This document shows, piece by piece, positions 28,888-37,458 of a stretch of DNA of 64,000 nt. Under the pieces are notes generated by a model. The model was given only the letters and a program-made list of their open reading frames with translations, was not told the DNA's origin and did not search any database. Positions within the stretch are counted from its first letter, which is position 1. Each line of letters starts with the position of its first letter. Origin of the DNA: Planctomycetota bacterium (lineage in GTDB: Bacteria; Planctomycetota; PUPC01; JACPCR01). The position numbers and the translations under genes are program-made. The stretch lies in contig JAQBXN010000032.1 of NCBI GenBank assembly GCA_027625095.1, positions 1 to 64,000 on the forward strand. Reading direction: 5' to 3'.

Positions 28888-30072
28888 TCAGTCCAGGGGC
28901 ACTTCTACGGGTGATGCCAGGTAACCGATCAAATCCCGAACCTCTTCCTGTGTCATGCCCTCAACAAGACCCTCGGGCATCATGGAAGTTTGAGAACTCT
29001 TCATCTCACTAATTTCGGAACGATCAAGGACTATTTTTTCGCTCAAAGTCTGGACAACGATTCGTGTGGGATTCTGCTCAACGATGATGCCCGATATCAA
29101 CTGCTCATCCTTGCTCAGAATATTGGTTAATTCGTACCCCTTACCGATAAAGGCATTTGGTGTGAGGACGTTCTCGAGGACGTAATCCAGGTTGTCACGA
29201 TTCGAACCGGTTAACTCAGGTCCGATTTTGCCACCAGTCCCAAACAGAGTATGGCACTGCAGACAAGTTTTATTAAAGAGCACGCGTCCATTCTTTAGAT
29301 TTGCTTTCTTGATGAAGCTCGTTGAGAGAAACGTTTTGTACTCGGAGACCAGCGCCTTCTTATCTGCTGAAGTTTCTTGAACTGTCCCCCAGACCCGGTT
29401 CAACTCTCTTAGAACATCCGGGGCGTCCATGTTCTTCATCTGGCGGGCGGCGAATGCTGAAATGTCCTTTGTTGCAATTTGGCCATCGTGGACGGCTCTT
29501 AACAAAACCAGAGCGTAAGATCTTCTTGAGACGAGTGTGTTAATTGCTGCTGCCTGCTCCTCCCGTGACCATCCAGTGTAATTTGCAAGGATCACTTTGG
29601 GGGTCTGTTCATCTGAGTAACGAGCCAAGCCGATAAGAGCGTCTTTCCGCAAAACCGTATTCTTAAGAAGCTCGTGAAGCAGGGGAGCCAATCCCTCGGT
29701 CTGCCTGTTCACTAAGTTCTGCAACGCGCTACGCCGGTCGCTTGATTCAGCATCGGGACTCAGGGCAATCTTTCTCAAAGCTTTCAGGGCAAGCGGATCG
29801 CCGAAAATCAAAGCCACCTTTAAGGCTTTATCCCTGACTTCAGAACTCTCACTCTTGGAGAGTTTTGAATAGACATCCGGCCACCCCTCCGGCATCGGTA
29901 AGTTCTTGCGACCACGCAATCCTTCCAGCATTCCTTCGAGCACGTCTTTCTGGAAGCCAGGGTCCTCTACCTGCATAAGTACCTGAACTAATGCAACCAG
30001 GCCAGAGCCGTCTTCGGCAAGCGACGGAGAGGCCAGCAAGGCAACCAGCAGGGCTGTGAGTGATCCTTTCAT
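28888..30072 (-). CDS. secreted HEAT-repeat protein with PVC-type c-type heme domain
   Basis: Signal peptide; NKTCLQCHTLFGTGGKIGPELTGSNR; SSQTSMMPEGLVEGMTQEEVRDLIGYL. Confidence 0.82.
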   Translation of the reverse strand: MKGSLTALLVALLASPSLAEDGSGLVALVQVLMQVEDPGFQKDVLEGMLEGLRGRKNLPMPEGWPDVYSKLSKSESSEVRDKALKVALIFGDPLALKALRKIALSPDAESSDRRSALQNLVNRQTEGLAPLLHELLKNTVLRKDALIGLARYSDEQTPKVILANYTGWSREEQAAAINTLVSRRSYALVLLRAVHDGQIATKDISAFAARQMKNMDAPDVLRELNRVWGTVQETSADKKALVSEYKTFLSTSFIKKANLKNGRVLFNKTCLQCHTLFGTGGKIGPELTGSNRDNLDYVLENVLTPNAFIGKGYELTNILSKDEQLISGIIVEQNPTRIVVQTLSEKIVLDRSEISEMKSSQTSMMPEGLVEGMTQEEVRDLIGYLASPVEVPLD

Positions 30073-30092
30073 AAATAGAAATCCCGCCTGTA

Positions 30093-32555
30093 CTACTGCT
30101 TCTTGTACACCGCCAGATAAGCCACCTCCGGATGCGTCAGGGCACGCTTATAGATTCTGATTTCTCCGACGGCACCGAGGAAGAACTCGTTCACGGATTT
30201 CGCACCACCTATCCAGACATCACCAGCGCCGCTCGCGTCCAAGACCTTTCCCTGGCTTTTTAGAACACCGTCAACATATATTCGACGGCCCACCTTTGCT
30301 TCCTGGACGCCGCAGACGTGATGCCAACCCGGTGAGTTACTACCGCCGGACTCATTGCCACCGCTTCCACCAAATACCCAGTGATCGCCACCATCCATCC
30401 ACAAGCCATACCAGGGACTCTTATCTCGCGATTTAGTCACAATGCCACGCCAACCGCTGCCCGTAGATTTACCAAGGTATACCCAGGCTGAAACGGTGTA
30501 AGCGTCATCTGCCTTGAAACTGATATCCGGGTTGTGATTGATAACCAGGTGTCTGTCACCTTCGAACGCCACAGCTTTGCGTCCCTCGATTTCCACACGC
30601 AGAGGCTGTCGCTCCGCAACATCTTGGTAAGCGCTGTTTCGCTCACCTGAATGATCCGGCCACTGGGATATTCTGTTGTCTTCTGTTGCGATGACATTAT
30701 CCGGATTCAGGCGAAGCATGATACCTTCATCTGAAACCGATTTTGCGGGCGCAACCTTTGGAGGCAGATTGGTCTGGCCTTCAGGTTCTATGGCCTGAGG
30801 TGTACCACCAGTAATTCTGCGCGTCACATATTTGGTTAAAAGCGGGATCTGAGTGGTGCGCGCCAGGGCGAGGGATTTCTTTAGGTCCTGCATCACTGCC
30901 GGCTCGAGGGCGTACCAGAGCATTAGCGGCAGATTGTGGTCGTCTGCGTCTTCCTTGTGCTTAGCAAGGTTTTCAAGCACTTGCCATCGCTGTTCAATCG
31001 GTATGCGCTGAATGGCCGAAGCGAGATATAAGCGAACGGTGGCGGATGTTTCTTTCCCGGCCATCTCACCCCATTTAGTTAAAACACCTTCGCTGACTCG
31101 TCCGTCTTCAGCGAGCAACTGAATAGCCCATGCTCGAAGGTACTCTTCGCTGTTTTCCAGCAGTCCAACTAACAAATCTTCGGAGGCGCCTCCGGTTACA
31201 TGCAGGCACCACAAGGCGCGCAACTTCACTGATAATTCTGCATGGTCATTTAAGAGTTTATTCAGACCAGCATGAGTATCTTTGTCTAATCTCGAAGTGG
31301 CCGCCCGTTCATGTAAAAGCCGGCGTGCCTGGCGTACATACCAGTCGTTCTTATGAGTCTGCAGTTTGACTAAATCGGCATCGGTGAGGGCACTGAGATT
31401 CGGGTTCTGCGGCGATTGCGTTCCTTCGTATGCGATTCGGAAAATGCGGCCAGTCTCGGGATGCTCCACTTTGCGGCCACAGATATCTGCGTCATGCCAG
31501 TCAATGACATAGACGGCGCCCTCCGGTCCGATCTCGAGATTAAAGCCGAGCCACTGCGGATCGTTTGAATTCAGGAAATCATCGCCATGCTTGGCCGTAA
31601 ACCCTGAACCGCGGCGTTCCATCACATCCGTCAACAGGGCATGTTGGTGGATATTGCACATGAACAGGCGTCCGCGGTATTTTTCCGGGAAGGCGTCAGC
31701 CAGATAAAAACGTGCACCACCGTGAGCTGATTTGTGCCGGTGGTCGGCGATGGTTTTGATGTCGTCAAAAACATTGGGATTGAAGTGCCGCCCTCCCTGC
31801 CGGTGATACCGGCCGCCTTGGATGATGTGCCACATATGCGGAATCACGCAGGCTGTAATGAACATCTGGCCGTGATTATCAAAATCCATCCCCCAGGGAT
31901 TACTGGTGCCCCAGGCAAACACTTCAAATTTCTTTTTCACGGGATGGTAGCGCCAGACGCCTGCATTTATTGGCGTCCGTTCGTGAGCGGGCGCCTCGGG
32001 TTTGCCTACGTTCGAATGTGTGAAAACACCGTGACAGCCATACAACCAGCCGTCGGGACCCCATAGAAAACTGTTAAGGACCTCATGCCTGTCCTGCCGC
32101 CCCCAGCCATCAAGGACAACTTCTGGGTCTCCGTCGGGCACGTCGTCGCCGTCTTGATCCGGTATGAATAGAAGGTTGGGAGGCGAACCAACCCACACGC
32201 CGCCAAATCCCAGAGCCAGACCGGTTGGGAAAAAGATTTTGTCTTTAAAGACCTTTCGTTTGTTAAAGACGCCATCCCCGTCCGTGTCTTCCAGAATTAT
32301 GATTCTTCCTTTTGGGCCATCTTTGAATGTGTCTGACTGTCTGCTTTCGTAGTTCAGGTTTTCGATGACCCAGATACGTCCACGGGCATCAAAACAAAAT
32401 GCGAACGGCTGGACGACGTCAGGCTCTGCTGCGAATGCGGTAACGTTAAAACCTTCCGGAAAGGTCATCTTTTCGATGGCCTTTAGAGGAGTGAGGAAGG
32501 GCACCTCAGCGAAGCAAGGCAACACTGCGGATGCACAGATGAGCAATGAAAGCAT
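30093..32555 (-). CDS. PVC-type membrane-bound dehydrogenase domain protein with C-terminal LamG-like domain
   Basis: MTFPEGFNVTAFAAEPDVVQPFAFCFDARGRIWVIENLNY; DDAYTVSAWVYLGKSTGSGWRGIV...EIRIYKRAL. Start taken at MLSLLICASAVLP. Confidence 0.82.
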   Translation of the reverse strand: MLSLLICASAVLPCFAEVPFLTPLKAIEKMTFPEGFNVTAFAAEPDVVQPFAFCFDARGRIWVIENLNYESRQSDTFKDGPKGRIIILEDTDGDGVFNKRKVFKDKIFFPTGLALGFGGVWVGSPPNLLFIPDQDGDDVPDGDPEVVLDGWGRQDRHEVLNSFLWGPDGWLYGCHGVFTHSNVGKPEAPAHERTPINAGVWRYHPVKKKFEVFAWGTSNPWGMDFDNHGQMFITACVIPHMWHIIQGGRYHRQGGRHFNPNVFDDIKTIADHRHKSAHGGARFYLADAFPEKYRGRLFMCNIHQHALLTDVMERRGSGFTAKHGDDFLNSNDPQWLGFNLEIGPEGAVYVIDWHDADICGRKVEHPETGRIFRIAYEGTQSPQNPNLSALTDADLVKLQTHKNDWYVRQARRLLHERAATSRLDKDTHAGLNKLLNDHAELSVKLRALWCLHVTGGASEDLLVGLLENSEEYLRAWAIQLLAEDGRVSEGVLTKWGEMAGKETSATVRLYLASAIQRIPIEQRWQVLENLAKHKEDADDHNLPLMLWYALEPAVMQDLKKSLALARTTQIPLLTKYVTRRITGGTPQAIEPEGQTNLPPKVAPAKSVSDEGIMLRLNPDNVIATEDNRISQWPDHSGERNSAYQDVAERQPLRVEIEGRKAVAFEGDRHLVINHNPDISFKADDAYTVSAWVYLGKSTGSGWRGIVTKSRDKSPWYGLWMDGGDHWVFGGSGGNESGGSNSPGWHHVCGVQEAKVGRRIYVDGVLKSQGKVLDASGAGDVWIGGAKSVNEFFLGAVGEIRIYKRALTHPEVAYLAVYKKQ

Positions 32556-32769
32556 AGTGGGATTCCAGATTTCTGTATTTGTTGCCTCGGGCTGTATACC
32601 AGAGGGGGTGCTCAGAACACAATCATGCCGGAGGGTTGATTCACTGTGGAGGCGTTCAATCTCCATCACATAATGTGAGCCATGCCAGGCCTCCGCAAAC
32701 TAATTCTACAGCGCTAGATTTTGCTCCAGCCGGGGGTGGGTTCGGCTGCTTTCCCCGTTGCTGTGGGCC

Positions 32770-32854
32770 GGAGTTCTGGAGTATTGGAGTGTTGGAATAC
32801 TGCAGAATGGTGGCCTTTCGCCGCAGTTTACGGCCCCCAACACTCCAGAACTCC
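32770..32854. repeat. imperfect inverted repeat (ggagttctggag...tgttgg / ccaacactccagaactcc)
   Basis: Arms near 32770-32795 and 32837-32854. Confidence 0.6.
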
Positions 32855-32905
32855 ACCACTCCCAGACGCCGTCGCGAGTCATGTGTCTCTCTTTGCAAAA
32901 TAGTT

Positions 32906-35185
32906 ATGAGAAAAACAAGCGCTGAAGAACTGATCAGTCTCTATTTGGTTTTCGTCTGCCTTGCGTTGATCTATTTCCTGAAGCCATTGGCGCAGGGGTA
33001 CGATTATCTCATCGGGGATACCGGCATGTTTTTATATCCTGTCCGGTTTTTCTTCGCGCAGGCCCTTCGTAACGGGGATTTTCCTCTCTGGCTGCCCCAT
33101 CTATTCGGGGGGATACCGTTTCTGGCAGACCCTTCTCACGCAGTTTTCTATCCACCCACCTGGCTGTTCTTCTTACACCTGGGACCTGGAGTCATCTGGC
33201 TGAGTCTTATCCTGCATCTCGGCCTTGCAGGGGTGGGGACGACGTTGCTCGCAAGGGAGTCAACCGGAGCCTCACTGTTCGCCTGTGTTTGCGCGGGGAC
33301 GATCTACACCTTCGGTGGCTATTTCTGTTTTCACATGGGGCATCACATGCACATCATGGCCTGTGCATGGACGCCCTGGGTCTTCTGGTCAGCTTTCTGC
33401 TGGTTGAACGCTCCATCCAGAAGGAGATTCGCCGCGCTGGTATTGTTTTACTCTGTTCAGTTTCTTCCGGGCGCGCTCGAAAACAGTCTATACATGTCCT
33501 TCGGCCTGGTGTTTCTGGCGTTCATGCATGCGATTTCGCGCAGGCGGGAGGGACTCATTGGGGTCAAGCCTGCGGCGGGATTGGGCGGGGCGATGCTTTT
33601 GGGTGGTCTGCTTGCTGCCTTTCAGCTTTTGCCCAGCTATGAAATGTTGAAGTATTCGGTTCGGGCCGGAGGCATTGCATGGGAGAGCGCCGGCCAGAAT
33701 TCGATTCCGCCCTGGAAGCCGCTGGTCGAACTGTTGATGCCGAATTTCTGGGGCTACTATGGCACAACCGGTAACAAGCTTGATGGTATTCCGGCCTCCG
33801 AACTTGCGGGATACGTCGGGCTCACTTCCGTAGCTCTGGCCTGCTTCTATGGATGGCGGGAACGTGTCCGCTTTGACGTGAAAGTCTGGGTATGGCTGAG
33901 CCTGGGGGCGCTGGTGCTCTCGTTCGGCAAATTCACACCCATTTACCGGATTCTTTACATGAGCGGTCTTCAGTCCGTCAGAAATCCGGCACGCTTCATT
34001 TATCTCGCCAACCTCGGCATCGCGGTTCTGGCTGCCGGTGGTATTCAGCTCTGCCTGCATTCGGCAAGACTTCCGGAACGCCATCAACGCATGGCTCTGA
34101 CCGCCTTGGCCGCCGGGATTATCTCGGCGGTTGGGTTCACTTTTTTTGCCGAGCAGGGATTCACTCGATTGGTGCTTACCGACCTCGCATTCACGCTCAT
34201 CAGTATTGCGTGCCTCTATATGTCGAGAGTGCACGAGCTGCCTGAAGCGACCGGGTTCAGGCCTTTTCCCTGGCGGAAGGTATTCCTGTTTCTGTCCATT
34301 TTTTTCCCTCTTCTGGTTCTTACTCGTGAATCGGAATTCGCGAATCTGAACAAACCGGATACGGAGCGCTTGCTCAAACAGAGGCTCTTTGCGGGTAGAG
34401 TCCGAGAGGAACTCGGCGACCAGTGGCGCGTTCACTCCCATCACTGCCTGGACCTCCGCGTCTGCAAGAATCTCGAATACGATCTGAAGGACATTTCCGG
34501 TTGGGAGGGCAGCCTCTCGCCATCGGCCCGTTACTATGAAATGGTCAGCGCTCTCAGTGAATCGCCCGATTCACAGAAACCAGGACGGCGCATTCAAGAC
34601 CTTCTTGGCGCCCGATTCATTTTGGACAACGGTAAGCTGGACGAAATGGAGGAAGCAGTGGCCTTCGAGATTGGCCCGTTCCGCGCATTCATGAATCCAG
34701 ATGCTGTTCCAAGAGCCTACATCGCTCATCAGTTCGAAGTGGTCGAAGATGAGACTGCGCTCAGGCGAATGGCCGGCCCGAACTGGAATCCAAGGCTGAA
34801 AGTATTACTGGATGCGCAGCCCGAGTTTGCGGGCGAGAGCGTGGCGACGTCCGTTGAAGACCACGTCGAATGGATACAGGATGGGAACGACGTGTTAAAG
34901 GTCAAAGTTTCTACCAGTGCCCCTTGCCTGTTTGTTCTGCATGACAGTTATTATCCTGGATGGCGCGCCACGGTGGACGGGCAACCGACGCCCATTCTCC
35001 GCGCAAATTACATGTTTCGCGCGGTTGCTCTGGGGCCCGGTACTCATGAAGTCCAGTTCGAATTTCGGCCCGAGATTGTGAGTGCCGGCTTGTCGCTGAG
35101 TGGGGTGAGCCTGCTGCTGTTAATGATGGTTTGCCGGCCAGGAAGGAGGTCGGGCTGGTGGTCCTGGCGCTCCGCTGCAAGCTAA
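32906..35185 (+). CDS. polytopic membrane protein, YfhO-like
   Basis: Many TM segments; GDTGMFLYPVRFFFAQALRNGDFPLWLPHLFGGIPFLADP; C-terminal LHDSYYPGWRATVDGQPTPILRANYMFRAVALGPGTHEVQFEF typical of YfhO-type proteins. Start taken at MRKTSAEELI. Confidence 0.8.
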   Translation: MRKTSAEELISLYLVFVCLALIYFLKPLAQGYDYLIGDTGMFLYPVRFFFAQALRNGDFPLWLPHLFGGIPFLADPSHAVFYPPTWLFFLHLGPGVIWLSLILHLGLAGVGTTLLARESTGASLFACVCAGTIYTFGGYFCFHMGHHMHIMACAWTPWVFWSAFCWLNAPSRRRFAALVLFYSVQFLPGALENSLYMSFGLVFLAFMHAISRRREGLIGVKPAAGLGGAMLLGGLLAAFQLLPSYEMLKYSVRAGGIAWESAGQNSIPPWKPLVELLMPNFWGYYGTTGNKLDGIPASELAGYVGLTSVALACFYGWRERVRFDVKVWVWLSLGALVLSFGKFTPIYRILYMSGLQSVRNPARFIYLANLGIAVLAAGGIQLCLHSARLPERHQRMALTALAAGIISAVGFTFFAEQGFTRLVLTDLAFTLISIACLYMSRVHELPEATGFRPFPWRKVFLFLSIFFPLLVLTRESEFANLNKPDTERLLKQRLFAGRVREELGDQWRVHSHHCLDLRVCKNLEYDLKDISGWEGSLSPSARYYEMVSALSESPDSQKPGRRIQDLLGARFILDNGKLDEMEEAVAFEIGPFRAFMNPDAVPRAYIAHQFEVVEDETALRRMAGPNWNPRLKVLLDAQPEFAGESVATSVEDHVEWIQDGNDVLKVKVSTSAPCLFVLHDSYYPGWRATVDGQPTPILRANYMFRAVALGPGTHEVQFEFRPEIVSAGLSLSGVSLLLLMMVCRPGRRSGWWSWRSAAS

Positions 35186-35850
35186 TGCGGTCTGGGAACG
35201 CCCGGACCACTTCTCCACGCCCCGATTACCAGACTGCAGGCCAGGCTGAAGGGTCTCAAGAATTCAACGAGTGCTTCATCGTAACCCGGCTGCCGATTGG
35301 CCACGGCGAGCGCTCCTACAAGCTCGCCTTGGAAATGGAAGGGCAGCCCCAAATACGAGTCCAAGTGACGATGTCCGGCGGGCAGGCCACCGCTCCGGGG
35401 ATCATTTGGAGGATCGTTTGAGAGCACCGGTTTGCCGGAGGTTATGATCGCGCCGTTGAGCGTATTCAAATTATGGAACTGCAGCCCCGACAGAATCGGG
35501 CCACCGGGCCAGCCGGCGTGCGCATTCGATACTGCGTGTGATTGCAGGTAAGGCAGGCCGCTGTGTCCGATACAAATCTCGGCCAAAAACCCGAACTGAC
35601 TCTCGCACAGGTCGAGTGTATCCGGCAGCACGTCCACGAAAGCTGCAGTTAGATCCTCATGCCTGTTGAAGTGAGTGACCAATCGAAAAGCTGTCTGCAA
35701 TGGTTGGCTGTCGGCCGGCTCCGCGGCAGCGGCGAGCGCAACGAATTCCTCTGAGCCTTGAATTCCCGAAGCTTCGCCAAGCTCGGTCAGAGCCAAGGCT
35801 AATGATGAGTTTGAGTTTTGTGGATTCATTGTGCAGCTCAACCGAGTCAT
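35182..35850 (-). CDS. stand-alone GAF-domain protein
   Basis: HRHLDSYLGLPFHFQGELVGALAVANRQPGYDEALVEFLRPF. Confidence 0.65.
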   Translation of the reverse strand: MTRLSCTMNPQNSNSSLALALTELGEASGIQGSEEFVALAAAAEPADSQPLQTAFRLVTHFNRHEDLTAAFVDVLPDTLDLCESQFGFLAEICIGHSGLPYLQSHAVSNAHAGWPGGPILSGLQFHNLNTLNGAIITSGKPVLSNDPPNDPRSGGLPAGHRHLDSYLGLPFHFQGELVGALAVANRQPGYDEALVEFLRPFSLACSLVIGAWRSGPGVPRPH

Positions 35851-36219
35851 AAGAGGAATCGCGAACTACTTCTGTACAGACAATGCGACCATTCGCATCA
35901 TGGTTGAAAACTTCGATAACTGGATTCGCATGCCCTTGCGCTGCATGAAATTTAAGAGCAAGAACCAGACGCACAACCGCAAATTTAAGCTGAAGCATTT
36001 CAGAACACTCGGCTTGCTGAGCCTCAGAGACTCCTGTTATTGGACATGTCAAAGAACAAGCCAACAACTCCTCAAATGGAGCAATCCTTTTGGGGGCCTG
36101 GTACGAGCAAGATGTACGTTTGGAAATAGAGGGAATTAACCCTCCAGCGCAAACGGGGAGGAGTAAGGCAGCGTAATCTGTCTTCTCCTTAGCCTCTTCT
36201 TAACTGAACAGTACTGCCC

Positions 36220-37248
36220 CTAACCCTTCGGCAGTGCCGTCCTCACTCTCGGCTTCTTCAGCTTGAAGACCCTTATGGCATTCCGCCAATTGAGTTTCTC
36301 CAGGACATCGTCCGGCAGGTCGAGGCCGTGCAGTTTTGGGACGCCGGCTGCGTCCGGATCGTCGATGGGGCTTTCGCATCGTCTGTCTGTTTCCCACATG
36401 ATCTGATGCACCCAGTAACGGGAGGCGTAACGGCCGAAATCGGTGATTCCGGGGAAGGTGACCAAATCCGTGCCGAACATGATGCGATCCGCATTGCGGA
36501 TAAAGAATTCTCGTGACTCTTCGGCCTGCCTGCTGATCTCGCGGACCACCCACTTGGTTGCGCTGCAATCGACCATGAGATTCGGGTGATCGTCGAAGAG
36601 TTCCTGCAGATGGTCGAGGTCTTCCGGGTCGCCGGCCATATGCGCACCTATGAACGTGACTTCTGGAAAGTCACGAAACGCATTTCTGAACTGTTTGTAA
36701 TTGCCCCGCTTTGTCAGGAATTTCCGCCGGCTCGTGTACACCCGTTCGAACCAGACATCCGGGTCAGCGATGTGGGTCAGGCATGGGATGCCGTGTTCGC
36801 CCGCGCGCTCGAAAATGGGGTACATTCGCCGGTCATCGAAATACATCTTCTGATCGTAGTTAAACTGTGGCTTGAACCAGAACTTGAGCGCTTTGAAATC
36901 CTTCTCAACCGCTTCGTCGATGCGTTCGAGGGTCATTTTCTTGAAAGTGCGAGGCTTGTCTTTTCCATCGAAAGGGGGCCGATAAAAGAATTCGAAAAAC
37001 GACCCAAATCGTTTCCTGAGAGCCTCAGCATCTTCAACTGTGCTGATCGCAACGACTTTGTCGATGTTGTAGGTACGAGCCACCTCTACAAAGAGCTTTG
37101 CCATCTGCGGATTACCGACATGCGTGTGCGCGTCAATGATGGGCCCACGAATGCGGCGGGGTGGCGGAGTTTGGAAATCGATCCCGGTTCGATTGGAGGA
37201 CATTCCCTCCCCGCGAGGTGAGGCGACCTTTTGCGGTTTTCTTGCCAT
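36220..37248 (-). CDS. amidohydrolase-2 family protein
   Basis: GPIIDAHTHVGNP, PCLTHIADP, VTFIGAHMAG, RIMFGTDL. Confidence 0.82.
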   Translation of the reverse strand: MARKPQKVASPRGEGMSSNRTGIDFQTPPPRRIRGPIIDAHTHVGNPQMAKLFVEVARTYNIDKVVAISTVEDAEALRKRFGSFFEFFYRPPFDGKDKPRTFKKMTLERIDEAVEKDFKALKFWFKPQFNYDQKMYFDDRRMYPIFERAGEHGIPCLTHIADPDVWFERVYTSRRKFLTKRGNYKQFRNAFRDFPEVTFIGAHMAGDPEDLDHLQELFDDHPNLMVDCSATKWVVREISRQAEESREFFIRNADRIMFGTDLVTFPGITDFGRYASRYWVHQIMWETDRRCESPIDDPDAAGVPKLHGLDLPDDVLEKLNWRNAIRVFKLKKPRVRTALPKG

Positions 37249-37458
37249 GAGATTGGATTGAACGAGAGCAATCGGACGAATGCAGGAAGGTATCCGATTC
37301 TGTTAAGAAGTGCCCCCCATGAATCGATTTCACAAATGATGGCGCGTAATGCGCTCCAATCTTTACAATCCGGGCCTACCCTCGTGTTAGACGGGGGTGC
37401 GGGCTGACGCTAAATAAGATACGACATCGCCATTGTGCGTCCTGAAATCTGAGATCTT

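Noticed and set aside
33488-34444. 318-aa minus-strand ORF
   Set aside because: Antisense to the YfhO-like membrane protein; no motifs.
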